Shown here: in pieces, positions 1-12,600 of the stretch
Layout: every line of letters begins with the position of its first letter
Numbering within the stretch: the first letter of the stretch is position 1
Origin: Cordia subcordata
Lineage: Eukaryota; Streptophyta; Magnoliopsida; Boraginales; Cordiaceae
Assembly: GCA_028554755.1 (NCBI GenBank)
Contig: JAPTOF010000004.1
Coordinates: 3,954,501-4,018,500, forward strand
Direction of reading: 5' to 3'
Length of the DNA: 64,000 nucleotides
The notes under the pieces: generated by a model
What the model was told of the DNA's origin: nothing
Seen by the model: the letters and a program-made list of their open reading frames with translations, nothing else
The model's database searches: none
Made by a program: the position numbers and the translations under genes

Positions 1-1948
1 AGGTTTCAGCTGTGTAGCGTGGGCTAATCTCTTGCAAATATGTTTCAAAAAGATCTTTAGGCACTTGCGTAACACCAAGATCAACAACTTGCATTGGTGT
101 CCCATAAGGGGTTGTTCCAGCCGCACAATGTTGTATGCCACCTCCAAAGTAGTATTCGTTACCATAAACTACAATTCCAGTATGCCTGCGAGATTGTAAA
201 ATACAAAAAGGCAAACATAAAAAGATAAATACAGGCAAAAGATCTTCAAAGCAATAACAATAACAAGAACATAATATCCTGCAAGGGTGATTAACATGTT
301 ATCCTGGGGGTTAACATGTTTGTAAAGGTTTTAACCTGAAAAAATAGGGAGGCATAAATAGGATGAAAGAATTAATCATACAACCATATCAGCAAAATAG
401 TGCAATTTCCCCATTCACCTTGGAAGACAAATCCTCCTTCATCAAAAGCACCAACTTAAAGCAAGTGAACCACTTCATCCAGAGGCCCCAAGCAACCATA
501 AAGAGTATGTATTCTTTGTTGCTCAGATTTTTCAACTATGGGATAGATGTTGATGTGGAGCATCTACATGACTCAACAAGGGACCCAACACTACAAAAGT
601 GTCGAATCCTCAAAAAAAATATATGATTCAATAATGCTTTAAAAAATTGTTAAATTGAGAGAGATTTTTGTACTCTATCAAAAGATCCATTTGTTTGCAA
701 GACAATTTTGAGTTCTTCTATTCTCATCCTAAAATTACGTACAAGATATACATAATTATCTTTTAGTTTTCAATTGAGTGTAGAGATGATTTTAATAATT
801 TCCCAATACTGTATTATTGTATTTGAGCCTAAAGTCTAGACACTTATTTTACCAAGTCTCAAATTTGACAATTTTGTGCCCAACACCCAGAACTTGAGTC
901 CAGGTAACGTCAAGTAAATAAAAGACATTGATAATCCAAAGGGTGGGACTAAATGTACTAACTAAAACAGTCACTGACGCATTCTCTTATGTTAGTGATA
1001 CAAGTTGCCTGCTTCCAACAAAATTGATCTATTAAAACTATGGTACCTAAACGTGCAAGTTTGCCCTTGTTAAATGATACTCAAGCAGGCATTTAGTGCA
1101 CTTAAACTTTCAAGAGAAAATAAACAATTCTATTGTGGAAATACCCAAAAAAAAAGATAAAAGATAAAAGAAGGAAAACATAATCCCCTTGCTACAACGT
1201 AAAAAAGTTGCATATTACATTTCTGGTCATGGTACAAAAACTCAGCACTTTCTACTCCCCTTTACCATCAGAGATCCACATTTATCTGAGAACACGTTAT
1301 AACATATTGAACCATAAAAGGTACAAGGGCATTGCCACTCTAATTTTATCACTCCCCACCTGCCCATGATTTTACTCAACGTAACCTAATCATCCGATGT
1401 ATGAATATGATCCAAGTCCATGTAAAACAAATTTTAATCCCTGAAAGCTCTGCTAGTTCTTATAATATTCAATAAGGACTAAAATAAGCCAATGTCAAGG
1501 ACTACCCTTCTAGCGAGAAGTCTACCACAGATAAAACCCAAAATACGAAGCTGAATCAAATATTTTATGACAATTTCCTAGCACAAAAAATTCTACTTTA
1601 GAACAGCATCCTGACAAGCATAACACCTCCAATGACTTAAAGAAATCCTATGCTTAAAGATTGAATAAAAACTACGACTGATCCACATTGGAGACAAAAG
1701 ATTTGAACCTAATACCAAACTATCATCTGCCTTAAGTTTGACACTTACCATATGGCTTCAATGGCTTTCCCCAAAAATGTTGTCGACAACTGCCGAGCTA
1801 GACCCTGGCTCAAGTCGTAGACATTCAATGTAACCTTATGCGACTCCTGCCACATTCCAAATTCCGTGAGTTAAATAACACAAAAATTATAACACAAAAG
1901 ATTAAAATTAACACCTAAACTTCAGGAAAGGAAAAATACCTCAGCCAT
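1..1948 (-). CDS. DeSI/PPPDE-type deSUMOylating isopeptidase, 5' part (cut by window edge)
   Basis: Three coding exons on the minus strand: 1948-1940 (encodes Met-Ala-Glu), 1846-1749 and 185-1, with GT-AG introns 1939-1847 and 1748-186. The phases fit: exon 2 ends after two bases of the codon that becomes Trp. The protein begins with the family's KVTLNVYDLSQGLARQ stretch, then IEAIWHTGIVVYGNEYYFGG. The His of IWHTG is the expected first catalytic residue of the PPPDE fold. It continues through PYGTPMQVVDLGVTQ and ends at the window edge after ISPRYTAET, just before the region that should carry the catalytic Cys (an HNCNNF-type motif), so that residue cannot be checked. The family removes SUMO (or ubiquitin) from substrates. 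A leader intron is likely, because a TTTTTTGCAG acceptor sits just above about 2030. The family assignment is strong; the number of paralogs and the exact substrate are unknown. Confidence 0.88.
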
Positions 1949-3060
1949 CCTAAATAATCAGAAATAAAAATTTCAGTAATCTAAAAGAGAAAGCTCCAGC
2001 AAATACTGCTACGGAGCTGAAATAATACCTGCAAAAAACATGTATCAAGCCATGAAACTTCAAATCTTTAGCTAAAGGTAGCGGGTAATTAAACATAAGA
2101 TAAGCCCCAAGTTAATGATTGAGCCATTTCATGTTTTACATTCTTCTAATTGACAATCAGGCCAAAGAAAAACCTCCATTGCCATAGGTTATGGCCAACG
2201 AAAATCGAGAACAAACAGCAAATCACATTCTCAAATTATAACTAGCCAAATTTACCCTACAAATCTAACCAGCTCGAAAAGCATCATGTACAATATTATA
2301 AATTACCCATTAAAACAAGCAAACAAAGATAAAATTTCAAAACGCTAGCCAATTAATCAAGAGGCAAATGAACAATGAAGAAAAAAAAAAGTTATTAACC
2401 CATAATTTAACAAGAAATGATCACAAATCTCAATGTTATTTGTATAAACTACTAATCCATCAATACACAAAAGAGGAAATAAATAATCATTGACTCGTAA
2501 TTTGACCAGAGCATCCACAAATCTCATCATAATTCCTGTAAAATAGTAATTAAGTTCACCTTAATTCGATCAAATTCCAAACGAACAGATCAATCTAACT
2601 ATGATTAGGCCAAACTCATAAATAAAGGACAAGAAAAAAGAACAGAAGGTAAAGAATTTGGTACACAAAAAAATAATAAAAATATTACGGCCGTACAAAT
2701 CTACGCGTACAAGAACGAACCACAAAATACGCAAATGTGGACGATGTATACATACACCGAAATGAGAAGTAGGAGAGGAGGATTTCGAACAGAAAATGAG
2801 AGACGAACGTTCGTTTTGGTTGGCGTCGAAAACCAAAGGATGCGATACGAACGCGACAGACAAACTACGATGGGGAGCTTTACGTGTGATTAAGAAATGC
2901 CCGAGATTCTCTACGACGACCTCGAGGTGTTCTACTGTCTTCCAGAATCTACCTGCCAATCATTTCTGGACACGTGTTTTGGTTTCTAGACTTTCTATTT
3001 TAAACGTTTTCTTGCTGTCGGCGCACGTGTGGCGTTAGGACTTGGACTCGAGCAAAATGT
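1949..3060 (-). promoter_or_regulatory. DeSI-like gene 5' UTR, leader intron and promoter region
   Basis: This lies upstream of the minus-strand ATG. A probable UTR exon runs from about 2030 down to 1949, preceded by a T-rich tract and a TTTTTTGCAG acceptor. The distal UTR exon is probably between 2780 and 3000, where base composition becomes less AT-rich (CGAACG and GTCGAAAACC segments). The transcription start cannot be fixed by eye. Open frames here on either strand (such as 2570-2959 and 2796-3038) look accidental: they have no recognisable domain and are AT-skewed. Confidence 0.4.
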
Positions 3061-5590
3061 GTGTGGCACAAGGGACTTTTTTATAAAAAAAAAAATTAAA
3101 GGAGGTAACGCCAATTTATTTAGGTACTAATGACTTTAGGAGATATTCTGAAAGATCTTCAATCACATGACCGCCCAAAGGGAGTTGAAGTTCGAAATTA
3201 ACCATTTAATCTACACATTTATTAATTAAATTTTACGACACTTATTAATTAATCTACAAGTTCTGGTAAAATATGTAACATTATATTCTTTAATTTGTCT
3301 TAATAATATTTGAAAACCTTCAATTTATGTTAAGGTGGAAAATTTCAACATTCGATGGTATAAAAACTGGTTGAACATATATTTTTTTTATTATCCTATT
3401 GAATAATTTTTTGAAATTAGAACATTTTTGAGAAATAGCCTAACACGAGAAATATTGTTGAGTTTAAATTAAATATAACAAGTAAATTTTTTTTAAAAAT
3501 TATTCTTAATTTTTCTGAGAATATTTTCAGTATACCAAACAACTTTAGTAACTTTCCCAATGAACGTGAAAAAAAAATAGCAAGCAATAGGGAATAGGGC
3601 AAAGGATGAAAGAAATACAAGTTAAAAATTTAATTACAGTCAATTAATTTCAGTTTGTCCAATCAATACAATGATAAACGTGTTGAGAAAAGTAAAGTCA
3701 GAAAATATTTTCTTTTTCCCCATTCTGAAAAATCTAGAGATGCTCATTTTCATACATCTAGTTTTTTAAAACTAATTAATCCTCAAACAAAATATCCTTG
3801 TATATTATTTCTTTTTAGAACCATAGTGCTAATTATTTCTCGATACAAAGAAAAGCAAAAAGAAGAAGAAAACCCTAATGCGGTTAGTACACTCTAATAT
3901 AAAAGTTTGGGTCAACTACATGTTAGAAAAAGGTGGTATTTTAAAATTTGACATTCAATAGGGAAATAAATAATTTTATGATAAATATATTAATTTGCTA
4001 ATAAAATTTCTAACTATGAGATTTAAAAATACTTCTTGTGACGAAAACTTTGGTGAACACGAATAAACAATTCTGATAGCAACTTCAGTGAACACGAATA
4101 CAGAATTTTAATAGCTCCCCAAGCATGAAGCCTCTAAGAGTATCCACACAGGATTGTGATCTTCACACAAAATTGCGATGGAATTACAATGCCTGAGAAT
4201 TGCAAATTAACTAATGAAAATATCTATTTGTAAGGAGAAATATTTGTGAAAACAGAAAACTAAAGTGTTAGCTGCTATGTTCTATCTCTCTATTTATTTA
4301 TAGAATTTCACAAAGTCCAAATCCCACGTGAAGTAGGAAATCCAATTTGACAGGAATTTGATGTTGGAGATTAAAATAGACTCAAAGACCAGAGAGTCCA
4401 CTTAATAATTAATTCTTCATAATTAATTAATTCCAAGATTGAATTCTATAATTCAAAATTACATAATTTTCCTTTTTTTCCTTATCCATTAATTAATTCT
4501 AATTCCTATTTTTGTGTGACCTCTCAAATTAATAACTGATTGGTAGTAGAATTAATTCAACTAATTAATTTAATTAGAAAGAAATTCTAATTTCTACAAG
4601 TCGTGAGTGTCGTATAGCAACATATCGCGACTACTTGTTCGATGATGACATGAAATTAAAACAAACGAAAATAAATATAATTTTCATGTAAATAATTCCT
4701 TCTGCCTTGCATCTCGATTAAGTCAAATAGTTATGGTCAAAATTAAATGTTGACTTAATCCTTCCAAAACATAATAATTAATAACTCTTCCGAAAACCAT
4801 TTATGCAAAACATCTACCTTAACAAGGATTTTTGTTACTAAATTAATGATTTGCCTTACGATGTCAAATTTATATAAAGTAAATTTTTGATATTTACTAT
4901 TAGCAATTTCAATTTGTTTGATCCATTTTAAAAGTATTTTTTGATACAAAAGCTGAAAAAAACAAAAAAAAATTAGAAACTCCAAATTATATATATATAT
5001 ATATATTTAATTTTCTTTAAAAAAAGTTACTTGAAATTGTTTTTCTATTATGTTAGAAATTATTTTATTTTATTTTATCAAAAATACTGTTCTACAATTT
5101 TGAATTCCAATATTACCATAAAAATAGTTGAGAGCTCAATTGCTAAAATAGCAGACAAAACAATCAACGATTTTTATTTATTGTCACTTTCAACTAAAAG
5201 TTTTACAACTAAAAGTCCTACAATTAAACAACTGAAATCTCATAAATAAGTCAAACAGAATCTAAATTATTATTTTAATATCATATTCTAATTATTTATT
5301 TTATTTAAAAAATCTAAAATTTTACTTTACGTTTTATGATTTGAAATTTAAAAATAAAATTATTGATTGACAAAAACAATCAAAGATTTTTATTTATTGT
5401 CACTTTCAACTAAAAGTTTTACAACTAAAAATCCTACAATTAAACAGCTGAAATCTCATAAATAAATTAAAAAGAATCTAAATTATTATTTTAATATCGT
5501 ATTCTAATTATTTATTTTATTTAAAAAATCTAAAATTTTACTTTACTTTTTATGATTTGAAATTTAAAAATAAAATTATTGATTGTCACG
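3061..5590. other. AT-rich intergenic DNA between two divergent genes, with one tandem duplication
   Basis: I see no convincing gene here. The stretch is AT-rich with poly-A and poly-T runs. Around 4030-4110 a short phrase containing GAACACGAATA is repeated. The segment 4300-4640 has long ATTAATTAATT-like blocks and a CGTATAGCAACATATCGCGA phrase that looks like worn transposon DNA, but I cannot assign a family. A 215-bp tandem duplication is listed separately. Short open frames (3417-3620, 4755-4985, 5031-5249) are low-complexity and were not called. Confidence 0.5.
5154..5588. repeat. Two-copy tandem duplication, unit about 215 bp
   Basis: Copy 1 starts near 5154 and copy 2 near 5369. Both contain TTTTTATTTATTGTCACTTT followed by a matching AT-rich body. 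They differ at only a few positions, which suggests a fairly recent duplication. No coding potential is seen. Confidence 0.85.
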
Positions 5591-5724
5591 TATTGTTAAA
5601 ATGTTAGAATAATTAGTTAGGTGGATATTTTACTCGGTCGCTTACGTGCAAGTTGCTCGACATTTAAGATTTATAGCTCGTTTAGAAGTGCTTATTTTGC
5701 TGCTTTTAAGCAGCTACAGTAAAA

Positions 5725-5840
5725 GGGTGTTTGGCCTTACTTATTTAGTGTTTATAAGTACATAAATAATAAAAAGCATATAAAATGGTACTACTTTCTA
5801 AGTGCTTATAAACACTCAAAATAAGCAAAACCAAACACCC
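5725..5840. mobile_element. MITE-like inverted repeat (hairpin)
   Basis: The left arm at 5725-5761 (GGGTGTTTGGCCTTACTTAT onward) is matched by the reverse complement of the right arm at 5799-5840 (GGGTGTTTGGTTTTGCTTAT onward). A short spacer separates two arms of about 38 bp with a few mismatches. This is typical of short non-autonomous DNA elements in plants. I did not find a clear target duplication. It lies just upstream of the corepressor gene's leader and could be part of its promoter. Confidence 0.6.
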
Positions 5841-5899
5841 TCTAAAAAGCACGTCTCACGTGCTTTTTCTTAATCAGTATAAAAGTAACAAAATAAGCA

Positions 5900-6674
5900 C
5901 CCTCAAACAGCCACTTAACCCCTCCCTCGAAACCTATGCCAAACCTAACTTAATATTCATTCGAAGCTTCCCTCCCGAACCTATCGCCCAACCTGGTTAC
6001 TATATATACAAAGCTCAGCTTTGGAACTTTCATATGAAAGCCTTTTCTTTGCTGATATTTCCTTTTGCTGTCTCTGAAGCTGTTCGAATCGAGCTTCAGT
6101 GACACTCACGAATTTCACTCCTTTTTTTTTTTTTTTTTTGTCCCCTTCCCTCTAAAAAGAAACTTGAAATTTCTGACTTTAAATTTGATTAATACTGAAG
6201 ATTATAATTTGATAAAGGGACATTAATTTCATGATCGTGTTAAGCTGCCGGATTAAGATTAGTTGAAATTTAAGTGCTTTGGACTCCGCGAGCGTACGGA
6301 AATTCGCTTAATTGCGATTTTGATGAAACTGTACGTAAGCAATTGAGGTTTACGAATAGCATTATTTTTTTTGATTAATATTAGTGAAGAATTTGTGCTA
6401 ATTTCTTGGAGTTTTACGAACTATGATGGTTTTAGTGTTTGAATCAGGGTTTATGACGCGGAGATCTTGCATGGATCATCAATGCAGGGTTTGATCTGTT
6501 AAAACTGGTAAGCTTTTTTTCTTAATTATTCCATTTCGAGAAAAGTTTGTATTATGCGAAATTGATTATACATTTTTGATATTTTTGGTTAATTTCCGTC
6601 TTTAACTGTGATTCTGCAGGATTGGATTAAAGGGAAGTACAGCGATTCTTTGGTTGTTTCTTCAATTTGGAGCC
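5900..6674 (+). promoter_or_regulatory. Corepressor gene 5' leader with leader intron and an upstream ORF
   Basis: The leader probably starts near 6000-6100; a T20 run lies at 6120-6139. A leader intron is predicted at 6508-6619, with donor ACTG|GTAAGC and acceptor TTCTGCAG|GATTGG. The first leader exon holds a short open frame, 6423-6494 (23 codons starting with two ATGs, ending TGA). If transcription begins upstream of it, this could lower translation of the main frame. The transcription start is inferred, not seen. Confidence 0.5.
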
Positions 6675-9600
6675 ATGGCGCAGGGTAATTGGGAAGCAGA
6701 TAAAATGTACGTAACCGTTTTAATTTGATCATCTTTCTGTTTTTTTTTAATTTTTATTTTTGTTTCTTAACTGTGTTTTGCATCTTTCATTTTCATCTGT
6801 TCATTTGCTTTGGTTGCAGCTGAAAAGGTTTAAAATGAAAAAGGAAAAAAGACAGCTGACTGAAGAAGTTAAGAAATTTGTTTCAATTTGTCTGTTTAAG
6901 TTTCTGAACATGTGGAGCTAAGCATAAATATCAGAAGAGAAATGGTTTGATTCAAGAATGGTAACTTAAGTGTTTTAGTACTGTCAGAAATTAGACAGGT
7001 CAATCACTCAATTGTTTTGCTGATTTTTCTGTTTAAGTTACTGAAGATGTGAAGCTAAGCTTAATTGGAATTGATGACAAGGCCTGATGATTAGAGACGA
7101 GGGTGTAAAAATGGTAATTCTTGTATTCTGCTATTACTAGAGGTCAGAAAAGCTAAGCTGAATTGGAATTGATGACACGGCCCTGATGATTAGAGATGAG
7201 AGGGTAAAAATGGTAATTCTCATATTCTGCTATTATCAGAGGTTAGAAAAGGAAATTTGTATCAATTTTGGTGTTTAAGTTGCTGAAAGTGTCAAGCTAA
7301 GCTTACTTGGTTCAGTGATGAAGCCCTGAAAGAAATGGTAATTTAAAACAGTACTCTTGTGTAGCTGTTAGAAAATGCAATTTGTTACTATTCTAAGATA
7401 AGATGTAGAAGATAAAGTTACGAGAAATAATTTGTTGTTCGAAATGTTTTGCAAAATCTTCTTTTTGGCTGTAATTGTATGAAGTCATTAATCGTTACTT
7501 TTGCTCGTCTTTTCCCCCTTTTCTGGGTAGGCTTGATGTCTACATTCACGACTACTTATTGAAAAGGAAATTGCATAATTCCGCGAAAGCTTTCATGACA
7601 GAAGGGAAGGTTGCGACGGACCCTGTAGGTAATGAAATATCTAATTCCTGATGAACTTGTTGCATAGTTCTTGCTTCTTCATGATTGAGTTACATCTCAA
7701 ATTACATTAAATGCCATCAGCCAAGCAAAATGGTTCTTGTTTTGGTACTTATAATTTCTTCGAGGCAGAATAAAGAATTTCGTTAATATGCTAGAGATGG
7801 TCTGGGTCTTTATTTTGTTATTGTTTCTTGTAGCTATTGATGCTCCAGGAGGTTTCCTTTTCGAATGGTGGTCTGTCTTCTGGGACATTTTCATTGCAAG
7901 AACAAATGAAAAACATTCTGAGGCAGCTGCAGCTTACATAGAGGTTACTTCAACTTAGCAATCTCTTATTTTTTAGTTTTTTCCACTATAGTACTTCATT
8001 TGGACCTATTTTATGATATTTGGTTAAGGAGTTGTTGGAAATAATCTATTTCTTTCTTTTACTGTTCCTCTTAAGAATAGACCCAACAAATGAAAACAAG
8101 GGAGCACCAACAACAGCTACAAATGCAGCAGTTGCAACTGATGCAGCAGCGGAATGCTCAGTTACAGCAAAGGGACTCCCATCATCCTCCCCTTGGTGGT
8201 CCTCTGAATGCTATGGACTCTGAAGGATTGATGGGACAGCCATCTGCAAGTGTGCTGGCCATGAAGATGTATGAAGAACGCATGAAACGCCCAAATTCAA
8301 TGGACTCAGGGACATCTCCTGCTCTTATTGATGCCAATAGAATGGCTCTTCTCAAGTCAGCCAATCATCAAGGGTATAACTAATGGAGAATATGTCCATC
8401 AATTTTATATCCAATTATCTATTCTGACATATGCATTGTGGATTAAGTCATTAGCTTCATTTTTATTCTGGTGGCCATTGGTGCAAGGCAGTTCTGGCAG
8501 CATGTCTGCAGCTTTGCAGCAAATGCAAGGAAGGGCCCAACTGACCACTGTAAGTTCCTGGACCTGTGCTGCTTCTCCTTTCCTCGCTCTGACTTTTAAT
8601 AGGGATGAGAAAATTCTGGTTCCTTTATGATGTAAATTCTCCCCCCTGCTGTCTTTTCTTAAATTCTTACTTCTTAGAAGACTTTCTGAACTAATAGGAC
8701 ATAAAAAGGGAAGTGAACTTGGGTTCAGTCCAGAAGTCTTTGCCTATGGACCCTTCAATTTATGGGCAAACAATTCTTCAATCAAAGTCTGGACTGGGTG
8801 GTGCAGGTAATATTGCTAAACACTTGAGAATAATACCTTTGTGTTGCTTGAGCACGACATGAATTAATTAGTTTCATTCTAGTACATACACTAAAGGGAA
8901 CTCCTGATCGATTATGGATGCAGAGAAAAGTATGCTTAGTATGCGTAGAGATTAATGTTAGCTTAGTATCTGTGGCATGGCAAGAGTATGTTAGAGTATG
9001 TTATTATATCATTCAACAGTCTTGTTTTGATTAGGATTATTACAGTTGCCATTATACACTCGGTTACTTCAGGACCATTCCTGTTGCTTTGTATACTCGA
9101 TCACTGAGTGCCAATAAAAAATGTATAATAGTGGAGGAGTAGTCTCCTACATGATTCTTCAATTGCTTTTAACCAAATGATCATTTAACATAGTCTAGAA
9201 GTTCTTGATTCGCTATTTATAATTAGTGTTATATTTTATATCCACATAATGTATGTCTGAAATGACTGAATTGACAGTAACCATACCATAGTTGCTATTT
9301 GTCATAAAAGCTGGACTGACATTGACTTTACCATACTAGTGCATATAATAATTAGATGCTATTTGTTCACACATTTTTGAAAGAGAACCTTCTCATGTTC
9401 TATTTCACTAGTTAAAGAATAAAAATGGATCATTGGACTACTACGAATTTTGTTAACCATGATATCTAGGTGATAACAGCCTCCTGTCAGATTAAGGGGA
9501 TAACAAAAAGAAATTGAATGGGTCTAGATGAAAGGCTTGCAAAGGAAAAAAATAATTTTTTAAAAGTTGATCAGAATGTTACAAGATGTCTCTCTCTCTC

Positions 9601-12600
9601 TCTCTCTCTCTTTTTCTTTGTTTGGGGGGTGGGGGGTGGGGGGTGGGGGGTGGGTGGGGGGATTGCAAAGCGGTGCATTTAGTGCCACATTTGTGAGCCG
9701 TGATTATCTGAATACATCCAACATAATAAGTTGTAAATGCGGAGTCAAATTTGTGGAGCATATTCCTTTTAGATACTCTTCATGTTCATTGAATGCTATG
9801 AACTGAAAACCATTGTTGGGTTTCCCCACCGCGACCCCAGCCCATATGTTGTGTTGTGTGGCGGGTGGTTCTCTCATGCATCTTAAGACTAACCCAATTA
9901 CCTTGAATGCCTAACATATCGTCAAGCTTGTTCACGTTGGAGTTTCCATCAGATCAGAAATGCTATAGATCATCATGTAGTGCTGTCAAGAAAATCATAG
10001 TAGATGTGGCAATTTGCATAAACTGATTTATAAGAGACTGGATTTATGTTATGATTTGGAAAACTTGAAACAATGCTTGAACTACAAAACTTTTTGTTTC
10101 CAATTTGGAATGTAGGGTGAAAAAGTTCTCAAGCCTAAGTAACGATGTTATTGTGGGATTGCTTGATGAATTCTTCTTCCGTTCCTCAGGTTTGAACCAA
10201 GGTGTTACTGGTCTTCCCTTGAAGGGTTGGCCTTTAACAGTGAGTTTTCAACTGCCTTATCCATCTTTATACACTTCTGAGATACTTTGGGATGTATCAC
10301 TGGTTAACTGCTGGTATGCTACTGCTGGTATGCTATATAGGGAATTGACCAATTACGGCAAAGTTTAGGTTTACAAGTACAGAAGCCCAATTTGCAAACC
10401 CAAAATCAGTTTCTTTTGGCTTCACAACAGCAACAGGTTCTAGCACAAGCACAGGCACAAGGCAATTTGGGAAATTCACCAAACTATTGTTTTGGTGGCT
10501 TGCCAAGGGGTAATTTTAATGGGAAAGATGTACAGCCTCCTAGAAATGATGGGTCAATTCGCTCCCTAGTGCAATCAAATTCACCAAAGGTTAAGAATAT
10601 TCTCTCAATTACAAATCACATCTTTTCTTTGCTAGATTCATGCATATGCTCTTCTTGATGTGCACAAATCAAGAGAAATTTATTTTATATTTGTTCTTTA
10701 TTTTCAGCCTTCACTTCGTAACTCGTGGATTCAGTGTATAATGAATAACTCCGTCATGGTTATAATATATCGAAACCAAAAAAAGGAGAACAAAAGGGAA
10801 CGGAATGGGGGAAATTTGTACCGATGAAACTATGAGGCTGTAAAAGAGGAGCTGTAGGGTGCATCAATGTCTAGATGCTGTTGGCTACTTGTGTGATTAT
10901 CATAAATTTTTCATCTAACTGTACTGTCTACTGAAATTATTATGACATCTCGTGTGATAATTTTAACTCATTTGCTTTCCTGGATCCTATAGGGGGAGAG
11001 AGTTTTTCAGAGGTCAAGGAGTAAATTCTTCTGTGTTATCCTATCATGTGCTTGTAAAAATAGTCTTCTCTTATTCTCTTTGCCCCTTAAATTCTCCTTT
11101 CCAGTGCTCAGTAGCACAGAGGATATGTTTAGTTCTAAGTAAACATGTGCTTGTTTCCCAAGAAGGAGGCTTGATTGCAGCTGACACCGCTGTCTTTGTT
11201 GCATGCTCAATCCTCTGTTTTCTTTTGCTATCCTTTGCATACTAAAGTCTTAAATCATCTTCCATTGATCCTGGATAATTAGCATCTGGATCTATTGGGA
11301 TGTTTCAATATATTTTAGATTTCAGAAAACAGGGATATGTAGGCAGACTGGAATACGCTGGGGTTCAATCTCCTTAGCAATTTAGAGTTGAGTTGAAGAT
11401 AAATCTTCTTATCTGGAAACAGTGAGGATCTAAATTATTGAAGTCTAAATTATACTTTTAATGTGTTTTCTTTGTATCAATGATCAATGCCATTTTCGTA
11501 TATTTATATAGAATATTTATGCCTTTTCTACTGTCTTTTGTAGTTGATGTCTTTGTCACTGTCTAACAGATGAAGTTGTCCCAGATGCAACAATCATCCT
11601 CTCAACAACAGGACCAGTTGCAGCAGCAGCAACAGCAACAGGTTTGTTCTTGCTTCTATGGAGAGAGCTGAGGTTACATCTCATTTCCATAAGGTTGTTA
11701 GATAAAAGGAGGCACTTCAGCCTGTGTAAATTTGTCTGCTAATGGAATTACTGCTAGTTGTACATTGACAGTTTAGTCTGATAGTGACTCATTCTTTTGC
11801 AATCACATCTCTTCCTTGGCTTGTATCACGCACAGAATAACAAGAAAAGAAAGCAACACTCTTCATCTGGACCAGCCAACAGTACAGGCACAGGAAATAC
11901 AGTAGGCCCCTCGCCAAGTTCACCAGCATCAACTCATACCCCTGGTGATGGAATGACTTCAGCTAATAGCATGCAACATGTCAACAATGTTTCAAAGAGC
12001 TTGATGATGTATGGTGCTGAAGGAACAGCTGGTATTGCATCATCTACAAATCAGTTGGTAGGTCAACCATGGTTTTTGTTTTCTATGTTCTTTCTTCTTA
12101 ATTCTCATGTATATCTCTCATTCTCCCATCTATAACATAATGAAATTTGATAAGATTGAAAATAAGTTTGGTTATACTGTCTTTGAGGCAGGCAAGTTTG
12201 GGGTGTTTATATCTTGAGTGTTCATGTTAATAACTCTTGCAGTATTGTGGAGTTGGTTATTATGACTTCGTCTGACAAAAGTTTTGGGTTGATCTTATGA
12301 ATGTGTTGGCCTAGTCCTCAAAAGTTGTTTTTCCTTAGCACAGGATGAGTTAGAGAATTTTGGAGATGTTGGTTCTTTGGAAGACAATGTGGAGTCCTTC
12401 TTCTCGCATGATGGAGGAGACGCAGATATATATGGGACATTAAAACAAAGTCTTACAGAGCACAAAACAGAGTCTTCTAAGGGTAAGTTATTATCCTATG
12501 ATAATCTATGGCTTGGGATTTCTAATTGAAAAAGCAGTTCTGTTGACCCCAAAATATCTGGTTTCAGGTTTCTCCTTTGCTGAGTTTGGCTGTATGCGAA

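Noticed and set aside
363..626. 87-codon plus-strand frame
   Set aside because: It lies in the long intron of the DeSI-like gene on the opposite strand; no domain.
2570..3038. Overlapping open frames on both strands upstream of the DeSI-like gene
   Set aside because: No domain and strong overlap of opposite-strand frames; they fit leader and promoter DNA.
9567..9806. Open frames rich in Gly/Trp or Ser/Leu over the intron 6 repeat
   Set aside because: Produced by the (TC)n and G-tract simple sequence inside a clear intron of the corepressor gene.
11007..11245. Open frames within corepressor intron 8
   Set aside because: They lie between well-supported exons, have no similarity to anything known and no consistent splice context.
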